Shown here in pieces: positions 1-9,401 of a DNA stretch of 29,056 bases. Below the pieces are notes generated by a model, which saw nothing but the letters and a program-made list of their open reading frames with translations, was not told where the DNA came from and did no database searches. The DNA lies in assembly GCA_009733775.1 (NCBI GenBank), contig WOGZ01000383.1, positions 1-29,056 of the forward strand, read 5' to 3'. The position numbers and the translations under genes were made by a program. The stretch comes from Alectoria sarmentosa (lineage: Eukaryota > Ascomycota > Lecanoromycetes > Lecanorales > Parmeliaceae). Within the stretch, counting starts at the first letter, position 1; each line of letters starts with the position of its first letter.

Positions 1-57
1 TTCTTCTTCTTCTTCTTCTTCTTCTTCTTCTTCTTCTTCTTCTTCTTCTTCTTCTCC
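1..57. repeat. (TTC)n trinucleotide microsatellite
   Basis: A nearly perfect run of TTC begins at the first base of the window, so its true left end is not seen. It degrades into TTC/TTA-rich sequence up to about base 100. No reading frame is associated with it. Confidence 0.95.
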
Positions 58-206
58 TTCTTCTTCATTATTATCCCTTCTTCTTATTTTTCTTCTTTCT
101 AGAACTGCGTGAGAAGCTAAAAGTGGCGGCGTTAAAATAGCGCTGTCGATCACAAAGCAGACACCAAATACCTCCAACGTCAACTCATATATTGCTGGTA
201 TCAAGG

Positions 207-643
207 ATGGCGAGCTTTCGCTCCAATGCCTCAAAAGCAGAAGTAAGATCAAGGTTACCAAAGCAGGACGAGAAGAAAGATAATGATGCCTGGATGAAAT
301 TTGAGGTATGACACATTCCATTAATGATTGTTGAACATGTGCTGAAACAAGATAGTCGGATTCAACGTACTTATGGAAAACCCAGATTTCTTTGGACACC
401 AAAACCTCTTGGACTAGTTTACGGGTCGTCGACAAGCAGGAGGCCTTGTTGATCCTCGAAAAGCAGTGTGGAGGGATAAATCCCAACTGGGGAGCCTTCA
501 AGCAACCCGTACTGGAGTGGAGATTATACAATCTGCATCGATCGGCGGTCAAAGCCGAAAGCCGCCGACAAGCCAGCACCGGTATTGTCCATTCAAGATC
601 AAGTGATACAAAAACTAATCTGCGGGGTCTACCCATGGATTAG
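207..643 (+). pseudogene. Putative small gene or gene remnant, unknown function
   Basis: An ATG at 207 opens 33 lysine- and arginine-rich codons ending in WMKFE, followed at 306 by GTATGA, a possible intron donor. Two continuations are possible. An AAG acceptor gives a short tail (IVGFNVLMENPDFFG...) that stops at about 415. A TAG acceptor joins a frame open to the stop at 643 (contains KQEALLILEKQCGG and WRLYNLHRSAVKAE). Neither is clearly right, and I do not recognise the product. The segment is followed by another broken plus-strand frame at 783-1328, so both may belong to one decayed gene. Seen: open frames and a plausible donor. Inferred: that this was ever a gene. Confidence 0.25.
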
Positions 644-782
644 TATCGCGTTCGAAATCATCGACTGCCATGTACGACCCTGTGAAAGAGGCATCGAGGA
701 ATATGCAGCAGTAGGATCAGCGGTAGATAGTAGGGCGACGTTAAAATGCATCTGGAATTGCCTTTCTTTACTTTGCCCATGA

Positions 783-1328
783 GAGAATCATCCCGACGAT
801 TTTAACATCGCCAAATTGTACAAACACCGGTATAGAAATGTAATCCCTGGTATCCAGTGCAAGGGGACCGCCGATGCAGTCCAGCTCTATCCATATCTCT
901 GCCCCGGTTGTCATGATGACGCCTCCGAGTACGTACTATATCTCCTCTCGTACCCACACGAGCGTCTCAAGACAATTCTCGGAACTCTTTGTTGACTCGG
1001 ACTTATATCGTGGAGAAGCCATGCTGACACCTTGATCTGGGTAGGTGGGATTCTAGGAAACAAGTCTTGCTCCCGGACAAGGTGCTGCACGACTTGCAAG
1101 AAGCAGAGACCTATGTGCGAGAGGCACCAAGACAGAAGAAGGTATGGAGCCGAGGAGCGAGAGCAGGCAGACTCTCTTCTCAAGGATCGCATTACCTGTA
1201 TGCGTTGGGACGATCCCGAATGCACTCTACGAGAGTACGCATTGCGAACAGTCCAAAGGATAGTAGTCAATTCAAGTCAACAAACACGCAGGCTTTCCCA
1301 TTGCAATTCTAGAAAGACTATTATCTGA
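783..1328 (+). pseudogene. Cys-rich protein frame interrupted by one TGA
   Basis: One plus-strand frame stays open from 783 to 1328 except for a single TGA at 973-975. It reads like real protein on both sides. Before the stop is CPGC in the context YPYLCPGCHDDASEYVLYLL. After it is a cluster with spacing CxxxxCCxxC (SCSRTRCCTTCKKQRPMCERH), then a charged helical stretch containing MRWDDPECTLREYALRTV. The paired cysteines suggest a small zinc-binding module, which is inference. The upstream side opens just after a TGA, so an exon boundary near 783-788 is likely. The internal TGA could be TGG changed by one transition. I tested an intron from 971 (GTTGAC) to the TTCTAG at about 1056; it is in phase but recreates a TGA. 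The gene is therefore probably broken, or spliced in a way I cannot see. Confidence 0.4.
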
Positions 1329-1455
1329 AATTAACGTTCAGTACGCACATCCAAGAGCAAGTCTTCGCAAGAGATTCGCATCAACGCCGAGCAAGCTAGA
1401 TCATCAAAAATCAAATCCCATACCCATCTCCTCCGCCCCGCTGCCCCATCGTCTA

Positions 1456-2854
1456 CTATGGACGAGGGCGATGACCTTTCTTAGCCTGATCCTTGTCTTT
1501 GTCAGCCTTTTTCTGATGACGATCCTCAGCTTTCTTTCCAGGATCTTCATCCGTCTTCTTCTCGCTGCCTCGCTTCGTTGTCTTCCGACGAGCTTTCTCA
1601 TCCTCCTCTTGACGTTTTGTTTCAGCCCGCGTGGGCGATGCAGATCGCCCTGAAGAGGAAGAGATGGGAGTTCTTCCTTCGCTGGCAGCAAGGTTTCCTC
1701 TGTCGATGGGAGCCTCCTGCCCATACAAGCCTGCGTACTGGGACTGGTTTTGAAAGCCCTGAGGGAGTTGGCCCGGGATAAAATCTTGCTCGTATTCTTC
1801 AGGATCTGAGAATTGAAATCGAGGATGGCTGACTGTGCTCAGGCTTCCAGGTACTGGCCTTATGTCTGCCGGGCCATAGGCAGAGCCGACATTTCTATAA
1901 CCGAGCGGGACTGGAGATTCTGTTGGTGCAGGGCCTGGAGCAGGGCTTTCAGTAACCACTCTTTGATCATGTCAGTGTGTCTTCTATCTTATTTACATGA
2001 CGAAAACAGACTCACGGGCCGGAGGTAGAAGTGGATGGTAGAAATCGCGTCATTCCCGCCACCTGATAACCTTCTGGTAGGTTGGGATGTAGATATCTCT
2101 GCCACACAGTGTCTACTTTGCGAAGCAAGAACTCTTTGTTCCAAGGTCGCCGCTCTTCTCACTTCAACCGTTAAGGGATCGTTGGCGCCCTGGATGAATC
2201 TTAACACCCACGGCAAAAAATTCCCCTTTTGTTCAACGTCCTTCAAGCCAGCCAAGAGACGGCTCAGAGTTTTCAACTCGTGTGTTTCAAGTGTTTTGCG
2301 CTCGTATTCATACCAACACATGCCAGCATAAATTTCTTGTACTTCCTCTTGGCTGAGTGTTTTATATGGTTTGCCCGCTTTGAAAAGTCTCGGGAGTCGC
2401 AAATACTTGAGATTGAGCGTCGCCCGTTTGCTACAACGCAAGGAACATGACCGCTTAGCATATGACTCTTTGCTAGAACAAGGTGAACTTACGCAGCTTC
2501 CTCTTTCTCTTTCTTTACGCTGGCGGTCCACTCATCATGCAACAGTGCAATCCTGAGTAGTAGCTCCTGCTTCCAGTCTTCCCTTTGTTCCACTAGTTTT
2601 GCTATCTCTTTGGTCCATGGATAATCAGAATCACCGAGTTTGGTGACGGTAATAGGTATCCCCGTGCCAGGCATCCCAAGCTTGACTCCAATTATGCCTT
2701 TGAACTCCTCCTCACTTAACTTGATATGGTGGATACAAGTGTAAAAGATACGGAAATCATCAATACTGAGCTCTCTTCCCCAATGCGTTGGTAGCTTGGC
2801 TCTAGGATATCGTATCTCCACGTCCATTCCTGGGAGTTTGACGATTGTCGTCAT
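1456..2854 (-). CDS. Hypothetical protein, three exons; last join out of phase
   Basis: Exon 1 (2854-2493) starts at ATG with MTTIVKLPGMDVEIRYPRAK and ends after 120 codons plus 2 nt. Intron 1 (2492-2431, 62 nt) has donor GTAAGT, a GCTAAGC branch site and acceptor TTGTAG, and joins in phase to exon 2 (2430-2016), a helical charged segment containing KTLSQEEVQEIYAGMCWYEY. Exon 2 ends at donor GTGAGT (2015) in phase 0. The next coding-looking stretch (about 1962-1456) is a Pro/Ser-rich linker followed by a Lys/Arg/Glu/Asp-rich tail ending HRPRP. The AG acceptors near 1965 do not put that tail in frame; they stop within a few to about 32 codons. Either a one-base indel has occurred or a splice site is non-obvious. 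I recognise no family. The basic tail suggests a nucleic-acid or nuclear role only weakly. Confidence 0.6.
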
Positions 2855-3890
2855 GTTGCAAGATAGCTGAGATCTTGGTCTTCGGGAAAACGCTTGTTTA
2901 TCGTTGTAGGTCGGCAGATCTCTGGGGTTGGAGATGTGTGTTCTGTGTGCAAGGTCTGTTATGAAGAGAAAAGCAACAGAGGAAGAGATAGATCCCCAGC
3001 TTTATAGAAATTGAAGAGTCGACTGCCCCATCTCACCGCTCACACATACACTGAAACATCCTGCCTACTCAAGCTATTGGAACATCTGGTACGAAACACG
3101 GCTGCAGAAGCCGGCCTCACCTGAAGCTAACACATTGAAAACGCTGACTGTGGCCTTCCGAATGACCAGTCCTCCATATTCCAAAAACGTCGAGCTCACG
3201 ACATTGTGTTAGTATGTCTCAGCATAGTAGGCAGAGATGCCCAAATGACCAGACAGAATTGAAGTGAGACGCCGTTACAGCCTCGAAACATAGTCCTACC
3301 CAAGGTATCGAGAGGACTCTCAAACAAAACACAGCATCAGGAGCGGGCCGGTCACGAGGATAATACATGAGACGTCTGGCCATGTTCCGACGATAGGAAA
3401 CGATCATATTGTTGGTCGGTACAACGAGGTTGCAGCTTCGGCAAACTTTCCACGATCGCAGATGCAGCCTCAAACACGTGTAAGAGACTTGATGTCAGGA
3501 GCCCGGTGCGAAATATTGACTCCACTATAACCCGATGCACTGGAATGACTGACTGTAGTCATTCAGAAGCTGTCCTGTTGATATTTTGGGGGCTTTCGGG
3601 TTTCTGTTGAAGTGGTAGTCGTTCTGGCAGCAACGATCAAGAAACAGTCCCTGCCTGCCTGGAACATCAAGCAGTCTGCCACATTATCATTTCCCTGCTC
3701 TCACCAAAGTCAACGAGGGCCCTGCAGGACTTGACCGCACACTAGCTACAGAATAAGCAACAGAGACCTCCACCCACATCTGCGATTTCCCACAGGAACC
3801 GGAATGGCGTAAACGGTGAAGTCTGAGTATTCCACCACACCATTTAAATGGTGGTGCACAAAAAAAATTGTGGTTTATACAGATGGAAGA
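2855..3890. other. Intergenic, no supported feature
   Basis: This is the upstream region of the minus-strand gene starting at 2854 and the 3' flank of the rhodopsin-like gene ending at 3891. Short frames on both strands (for example 3352-3540 minus) show no motif, splice signals or recognisable protein. An 8-residue A run lies at about 3860-3867, just 3' of the rhodopsin-like stop. Confidence 0.5.
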
Positions 3891-5115
3891 TCAATTCTGG
3901 ACCTCACACGAGGCATACGACCCTTCACTTCTTCCATCCGCCACAGTCCGAGGTGTACCCTTCCCCCAATGGCTACCTCCGGCCACTTTATCGAGTACAT
4001 TCAATTCTGTTGATGGTGGTTCATCTGCTATGGCCATGCGCTTGGTACGAATGCAGCCGTATTTGCGCCATAGAGGTCCGTAGGTAGGCAGACAGGCGGA
4101 CAGGATCCCAACGCAACATTCAATCGCGGAGAGCGTCGTCGCCTTGACGTCGTCGTCTATTGGTCATCAGCAAAGGGAATGAATGTTCTAGACATCTCTA
4201 GCGGCACGTACAGCTTGCGTCCCACGTGCCAACTTTCAGGAAGAAAAGCCGGGTGATGCTAATAATGCAGACCCTGAGACCATCAGTCCTACTCAGTCGG
4301 ACAGGGATGAGACTGTTTTCATACTCACAGTCCGCCTAAAGAGAAGACAGTTACGAGTTGCCACCTGCGCGATTTCGGCACCTGCAAGCTCCATAGAATG
4401 GGCATAGGCAGGCTGAGTATGGTGATATCGGTCACAATGTTGATGACGCCTGTTGTTGTCACTAGCGTGCCAAAACTAATGCATGCTGGGGGACTGTTGC
4501 TAGGAGTTGTCCATAAGTCGCTCAGGGGTATGCATTGCAGCTTGATTCTTAGAATTCCAGCCAAGCTGTAGGCGATCACGAAGCCACCCATTGCCAGCAA
4601 AACGTACCTGAACATCGGTTTAGGGATGCCAAATATGCGGTTATAGAAGAGAAGAATGGAGAGCTTGATGATACAAATGCTGATGCCGTAGAGGGTTTGC
4701 ATTGAGACGATTATCTGATCAATACCATTTATCAATTTAACATCCTCCTGAGAGTAGGCAGCTTGCAACTCACTATCACCCACGCTTTGGGGTCCTGGAG
4801 TAAGATCAAGTGTCTTCCCATGCCATATTTCATGGACAGATAATAGACGATGATGAAGCATGTGGTCGAAATCCATGGGTAGCGTCAGCGTGTTGCCAGT
4901 CATGGTTGGCAGGAAATTCTTACCAAACCCAGTCCAATGCCCCAGTCAGCAGCCCCTAATGTTAAGCGTGCAACACGCCGAGACTTGTAACGAAAGAAGA
5001 CGGCAGTATATGCAATGACAAGAAAGATCGCAGTTGGCGCAACGATGTCCGCTTTCTTGTTGTCACTCAAATGCGCTTTCTGGTACGCGACTGCAGATTC
5101 GTATGAGTCTACCAT
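3891..5115 (-). CDS. Fungal rhodopsin-like (PTH11-type) integral membrane protein; splice defect suspected
   Basis: Starts at ATG 5115 (AAAGCCATGG); upstream in-frame codons lack an ATG. Exon 1 (5115-4924) encodes a first membrane helix (PTAIFLVIAYTAVFFRYKSRR) and the ADW motif seen where the family has DDW. Exon 2 holds helix 2 and KYGMGRH, the family's YGxGRH signature. Exon 3 (about 4747-4329) carries helices 3-5 with KLSILLFYNRIF. Intron 3 (4328-4274) and intron 4 (4211-4157), both 55 nt, join in phase to exon 4 (4273-4212; VCIISITRLFFLK) and exon 5 (4156-3891), which holds helix 7 (LSAIECCVGILSACLP) and a hydrophilic tail ending EVQN. Two joins are odd. Intron 1 (donor GTAAGA at 4923) has no AG before exon 2. 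The exon 2-3 gap is only 26-32 nt, or 59 nt with loss of 11 residues. The family is recognised with good confidence; ligand and function are unknown. It may be a young pseudogene. Confidence 0.75.
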
Positions 5116-5516
5116 GGCTTTGTTGGGGGGATTTGGTCGAGATTGCAATTATCTACTTGACCAATAGATGTCTGTTAGGAGAAATTGTCGAGGAGGGAGG
5201 GTTTGGCCACCTACTCAGGCCAACAAACATCAAGTAGGTAGTACAAGGTATCATTACCCTTTCCGGTACTGAAGATATTGAATTAGATGCAACTAGGACA
5301 GGCGTAGGTATGCTTGTTCAATGTCCAGGTCTGTGAATGTCTCACTTTGATCTTTCATGACGCCGTGGGCACTGGGCACTTAATGCTGATTTTATTTTTC
5401 TTTCTTCTTCCGCTTCGACTTTCGAGTCCGACGTTGGTCAGTCGTTGGGGAAAAAAATAAAGGAAAAATTTCGGATGCGTGTCAGCCGCTGACATAGCCG
5501 TGCATATCTCCGTGCA
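5116..5516. other. Intergenic, upstream of the rhodopsin-like gene
   Basis: No credible coding frame. A pyrimidine-rich stretch (TTTTATTTTTCTTTCTTCTTC, about 5389-5409) and an A-rich stretch near 5452-5468 are the only visible features; either could belong to a promoter, but nothing specific can be assigned. Confidence 0.4.
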
Positions 5517-5930
5517 TTACATTGCATTGCATTGCATTGCATTGATCATCACACTTGAGTATGGGAATGAAAGGAATGGTCTCGGACTCTCGAGGCAAAA
5601 AATCATGCCAGTACCAACAGCCAGCCACGTTGTTCCATCCAAAGCCCTCAATACCTCAATTAAATTACCGCGAGACTTGTCACACTCTACAGTACCTCTG
5701 GTAGCTTCCAATAAGCTAGCTTGTTCCTCGGCTACATCTCCAAGTATGAACAAGTGTACGTCTGTACTGCCTTCTGTAAACAATTCACCCTTTTTCCCAT
5801 GCCCTGAAGCCATACAATGCCACATATAATCGACTCCACAGTCGGTACGAGTGTCTCCTCCATTTGGTTGCATTGTCACCGCTAAGAGGGGCCTCATGAA
5901 GGAATCTTGAATGTTCAAGATCTTGTTCAT
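5517..5930 (-). CDS. Hypothetical protein, 137 codons, unrecognised
   Basis: An ATG at 5930 (MNKILNIQDSFMRPLL) opens a frame of 137 codons to a TAA at 5517-5519. The middle looks protein-like (CGVDYMWHCMASGHGKKGEL, then FILGDVAEEQASLLEATRG), with alternating hydrophobic and charged residues, but I recognise no family. The last codons run through a CATTG/CAATG pentamer microsatellite and encode alternating Met, Gln, Cys, Asn and Ala, so the natural C-terminus may have been lost or extended by repeat slippage. The frame is also open about seven codons upstream of the ATG, so an upstream exon is possible. It lies between two other minus-strand genes. Confidence 0.35.
   Translation of the reverse strand: MNKILNIQDSFMRPLLAVTMQPNGGDTRTDCGVDYMWHCMASGHGKKGELFTEGSTDVHLFILGDVAEEQASLLEATRGTVECDKSRGNLIEVLRALDGTTWLAVGTGMIFCLESPRPFLSFPYSSVMINAMQCNAM
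5521..5544. repeat. (ATTGC)n pentanucleotide microsatellite
   Basis: Four full ATTGC units plus ATTG, preceded by the diverged unit CATTAC. It overlaps the 3' end of the minus-strand ORF at 5517-5930. Confidence 0.9.
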
Positions 5931-6026
5931 ATTCTCAACAAGGGTGAGCAAATTTATTCTTAGCCTCGATTGACCTCACTGTCCAGTGCATGCAATTCAA
6001 CCACGATCATCATGTCCAGTCCCATT

Positions 6027-6790
6027 CTATGCTGGAGCAGCAACGCGTTCACACTCCCTCGCCATCCGCAAATCATGCAAGAACTCCTCACAAATCTCAA
6101 TCTTGGGTCTAAGATCCCCCTCGCGAAAAGCGTGCGCATGCCATTGGTGTCCGTCACTTAGAATCTCCATAATCTCGGCCACATGATGCGGCTGCATATA
6201 ACGCGTCGACCTATCCATCGCCTGCCAGCGAAACCGGAATAAGGTGCAAGTATCAGCGTCGCTCAACCCCAACACTTTCTTCGCGAACACAATCTCCCAT
6301 TGGGACCACCAAAGCATGCATCGCGGATCGAATCTTGGATTGCCCGGCGGGAACTGGCTTCTGGTCAGCGATCCGTAAGGAGGCCTCCATTCGATGCCTG
6401 GTGGCCAGCCAGGGGGAAGCTGCAAGTCTGCGTTGTAATTCCGTTCTGGGCAGATCTCGGAGTCAGCATTGCTTATTCGAGGCAGGAAGTGGAGTTGCAA
6501 GACAGGTCTCGGAAGTAGGAAGGTCATGTTGCTCCTGAAAAATGTCTTATGACTCCACTTTAATACCAAACAGGAAAGATCATATCAGAAATGTACGTAC
6601 GGATGAGGTGGGCGGGTGCGGGCGTGGAGGTCCAATCTGGCCAACCGTCTCCTCTTCGCTGATTACCGACGCTTGGAGGTGGCAACATGGGTGCTGTTTC
6701 TCTGCTTCTGCTTGGGGGGTAGCTGAGGAGTGGGGGTGCGATGAGGACCATCACGTTGCCGTCTCTTGTGCGGATGGGTTGGGTTGTCAT
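6027..6790 (-). CDS. Hypothetical protein, two exons
   Basis: Exon 1 (6790-6597) starts at ATG with MTTQPIRTRDGNVMVLIAPP and is Pro/Ser/Arg-rich. A 62-nt intron (6596-6535; donor GTACAT, acceptor TTTTTCAG) joins in phase 2 to exon 2, which continues SNMTFLLPRPVLQLHFLPRI and runs to a TAG at 6027-6029. Another donor 4 bases upstream (GTACGT) is a better consensus but shifts frame. Exon 2 is compact and aromatic-rich, with MLWWSQWEIVFAKKVLGLSD, FRFRWQAMDRSTRYM and a C-terminal helix (EICEEFLHDLRMAREC). There is no signal peptide or membrane helix, so it is probably cytosolic or nuclear. The predicted length is about 233 residues. I do not recognise the family. A start at the exon 2 Met (6527) is a simpler alternative. 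Confidence 0.55.
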
Positions 6791-7276
6791 CGTCTTCGGA
6801 GAGATGCCTGCTGAAGGTGAGTTTCTTACTATAATAGGTCATCACCGATGCGGTCTAACCCTCTCAGTGGTAGAGCGAGAAAGTCTCTGAGTGGTGACTG
6901 GGATTGAGGCTGTTGTTTAGCCCAGCGATTGAAGGCGATTGCGATGTAGCAAATAATGCCTCTTCCAGCGATGCTGTTGATACTAACAGTGAAAAGAGTG
7001 TGCAGGAAGAGAAAGTGTGGCTGGGACAATTTGTGTTACGCGCCCCGAGAATTGATATGTGCAGAGCTTGCTAAAAAAGACGTGCTAGCTAGAGAAAGGG
7101 ATATCGCAGAAGTTGGTAGAGCAAAGTTGTGTTGATACGTCTTAATGAAGGCGTTTGTAACATCAGAAGCTGTAAGGTAAATCCATGACTACAGGCTGGA
7201 GTCTTGGGAGATGGTATCATGTCTAGAGGTTGCGGTATTGATGTTGACGGTTGGTGTCACTTCGGCTTCGGCAAGC
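6791..7276. other. Intergenic
   Basis: No convincing gene. Short frames (6829-7029 minus, 66 codons) have one hydrophobic patch but no start context, splice signals or recognisable motif. Confidence 0.35.
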
Positions 7277-7537
7277 CTATGAATGGTCAGCATGCGTCAC
7301 TTCCAGCCTGAATCGGACGCGGGGATGGGGAAACTCGATGATCTTCGATGTATTGGTTTGTTCTTCGTTTTCAAACTTCGTGCTACCGGAGGGAAATATC
7401 TCCACATTTTCGTTGATTGCCTGCTTTGATGCGCTTGCAAAGTCGCACACCTTCTCTGCTCGTGCGGGCTTTGCTCGATAACATCGAGAGCTTCCAATTT
7501 GACTTACATTCTTATTTGGCACCTTGTATATCTGCAT
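7277..7537 (-). CDS. Possible small hypothetical protein, 86 codons
   Basis: ATG at 7537 to TAG at 7277. The first part is basic (MQIYKVPNKNVSQIGSSRCY); the second is more protein-like (NENVEIFPSGSTKFENEEQT, then PRVRFRLEV). A GTAAGT within codons 11-12 could be a splice donor, so the model may be wrong at its 5' end. I recognise no family; low confidence that it is a gene. Confidence 0.22.
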   Translation of the reverse strand: MQIYKVPNKNVSQIGSSRCYRAKPARAEKVCDFASASKQAINENVEIFPSGSTKFENEEQTNTSKIIEFPHPRVRFRLEVTHADHS

Positions 7538-7962
7538 GGGACTGGAAGAGCGCGAACCACAATGTCAATCTCTTGGTGTTAAGCGAGAAGGCCAAGACCA
7601 AGCATATCCTCTCTTACTGACCGTTACTGACCTTTAGCTTTTGCCACCTAAAGTTTCTAGAGTGAGGAAAATCTTTGTCCAACGCCAGTCCATCCCTTTG
7701 TGTTGCACAATGGCATTGCGCTTACTGAAAGACTAGTAACTGGCACAATGGGAAAGGCTACCCTGAGAGCCAAAGAATACACAGACAAAGGCGATATTCA
7801 TCCAGAACACAGAAAACGGCCTCATAAGCATGAGGAAACAGTTCCCTGTACTCAAATTCTGACAGTCTCCAGCAACACACAGCTCCTTCTCCAAACACCG
7901 TCCCCCTTCTACAACTGGATAAAACCAGCTGACAGGGCAAATTCTTGCCGAGGCCCGTTCCG

Positions 7963-8583
7963 ATGTGTCAAGTCGTCGAGCGTTATCTGTCTTGTACGCA
8001 CACCCAGCGATATTGTCTCGTCAACAGCTGCCCCTTTGGATTCTGCTACGACAACCGCTCTTGCAAAGGCAACAATAACCAGATCGTTGCTTACCGACCA
8101 GTCTATAATCCTATGTGGTGTGATCCTTGTTTCCGCCAGCGTCACGATACCATTCTGGCAGTACACCGGCTCTATGTGGATGAGGTTTATGCTCAAGCTG
8201 AACGCGAAGGGTGGTCCAACAGCAGGATCGAACAGGCCATACGAAGATGTTCCCAGCAGGAGGATAAAGAGATTCAAAGCTTCTTGACTGCCGTTGAGGA
8301 GGCCGAGAGTCGCAATGCGAGACTGAATGATATGAGGAGGCAAGACGATCGGTACAGCGGTGCAGAAGAGTATGAAGTCGACCCAGAGGACAATGAAGAT
8401 GATCCGGACGAATCCGACAGCGAGGCCGAGAGGACCTCGAGTCTGGTCGCGACGAGCTGCGGGCAACGAAACTACACCGACTTCGACGATGAGAGCTGTG
8501 GTAGCGACAATGAAGGGCCACCAGGTCGCGTGCTTCACTGTCGACGGTTTTCGAGCAGCGAGGGACCAGGGTTATTCCATTGA
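7963..8583 (+). CDS. Cys-rich, probably zinc-binding fungal protein
   Basis: Single-exon frame of 206 codons from ATG 7963 to TGA 8581-8583. The start is chosen at MCQVVERYLSC because this opening is typical of a widespread uncharacterised fungal family as I recall it; the frame is open only six codons further. Cysteines fall at residues 2, 11, 18, 23, 28, 34, 53 and 56, with CPFGFCYDNRSCKG and NPMWCDPCF, a spacing that suggests metal binding. A helical, charged middle (residues about 60-125, HRLYVDEVYAQAEREGWSNS) follows, then an acidic low-complexity stretch (VDPEDNEDDPDESDSEAE) and a short tail. No signal peptide or membrane segment is visible. The 342 bases from 7945 to 8287 are also open in other frames; those are judged shadows. 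The function is unknown. Confidence 0.75.
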   Translation: MCQVVERYLSCTHTQRYCLVNSCPFGFCYDNRSCKGNNNQIVAYRPVYNPMWCDPCFRQRHDTILAVHRLYVDEVYAQAEREGWSNSRIEQAIRRCSQQEDKEIQSFLTAVEEAESRNARLNDMRRQDDRYSGAEEYEVDPEDNEDDPDESDSEAERTSSLVATSCGQRNYTDFDDESCGSDNEGPPGRVLHCRRFSSSEGPGLFH

Positions 8584-9156
8584 GACTTCTCGAGGAGGGT
8601 GGGTTATCACATAGCCAGCGATATCCTGGACGAGTGCCATCCTCAAAGATTGTCAGACGCTGAATGAGCCTTTCAAATGTAAGTTCTGCTCCTCCCATCT
8701 TGGAGAGTTGATATAGAGCGTGACTCCGCAGTCTCGGAATTAGAGCTATCGCTGCCCTGATGACTTCTGAAAAGTATGTAGATTAATATGTTGAAAATTG
8801 GACATGTTCCATGTACGTGGCCCAAATCAAATGCAATCTGATCCGAATTTGCCAACGCCAAATGGCATTGAACGTGAAGCACTCTGATCGAGATGAATTC
8901 TGCTATTCCGACGGCTGTTCCTCTGATAGGTAGCAATGCTCATACCAAACGAGCAAGTCTGGATTGGAGCTCCATGCTTTCAGATTGCTTTACCATGAGT
9001 AGAAACATGCACTGAGAAGTCGAGGATTGTTTCGTTGCAGCGACGGAAACAACTGAATAGTAAAGTAATGGGCTTAGAGGCCAATGCAGGGCAAGGCCAA
9101 GAAGTCATAAAAAGGGAACGATACTAGGCTCCTTGCCAACCATTCACATCGCAACC
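8584..9156. other. Intergenic
   Basis: 3' flank of the Cys-rich gene. No supported gene or RNA. A TATA-like CATAAAAAGG lies at about 9106-9115, 42-51 bases upstream of the mini-ORF at 9157. Confidence 0.4.
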
Positions 9157-9237
9157 ATGAAGGGATGGCAACTTAAAGATGCCAAAAGGAAGGTCAAAGA
9201 AGGCTTCAAGAGCTGGTGTTCTTATCAAACTCGATAA
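9157..9237 (+). CDS. Possible mini-protein of 26 residues
   Basis: ATG in good context (GCAACCATGAAG) to TAA at 9235-9237, encoding a basic helix-like peptide that starts MKGWQLKDAKRKVKEGF. A TATA-like box lies about 45 bases upstream, which is unusual for a random frame. The stop is 2 bases before the left arm of the inverted repeat at 9240, so the original C-terminus may have been replaced by that insertion. There is no homology I can vouch for; chance is a serious alternative. Confidence 0.25.
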   Translation: MKGWQLKDAKRKVKEGFKSWCSYQTR

Positions 9238-9239
9238 TG

Positions 9240-9401
9240 GCCTGCTTACTTTACCTTGTCATTGCTTGAGGAAGTGGCCGTCCCATCTGCGACCTTGGCT
9301 TCCTGTAAGGTAAGGTATGCATGCAATAGGCCATTCACCTCTTGGCGAGCGCGAACGCGGATCGTGTGCGAACACGACCTCAAGCGTAAAGTAAGGTAGG
9401 C
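9240..9401. repeat. Imperfect inverted repeat, possible foldback/MITE-like element
   Basis: The left arm (9240-9271) begins GCCTGCTTACTTTAC and ends GCTTGAGG. The right arm (9378-9401), read in reverse complement, is GCCTACCTTACTTTAC then GCTTGAGG. The left arm carries 8 or so extra bases between the two blocks. About 106 bases lie between the arms and include a third GTAAGGTAAGG copy at 9305-9315. No clear target-site duplication was found. Confidence 0.4.

Noticed and set aside
971..1058. Intron GTTGAC...TTCTAG to remove the TGA in the Cys-rich frame
   Set aside because: In phase, but the splice recreates a TGA at the junction and the donor is poor.
7909..8538. A 209-codon hydrophobic ORF on the minus strand
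   Set aside because: It lies antisense to the plus-strand Cys-rich protein (7963-8583), whose opening and cysteine spacing match a known type of fungal protein. The hydrophobicity is a by-product of the acidic, charged codons on the other strand.
9157..9237. Resemblance of MKGWQLKDAK to the N-terminus of bacterial Phd/YefM antitoxins
   Set aside because: Ten residues only, in a fungal context, with no partner toxin and no continuation; treated as coincidence.
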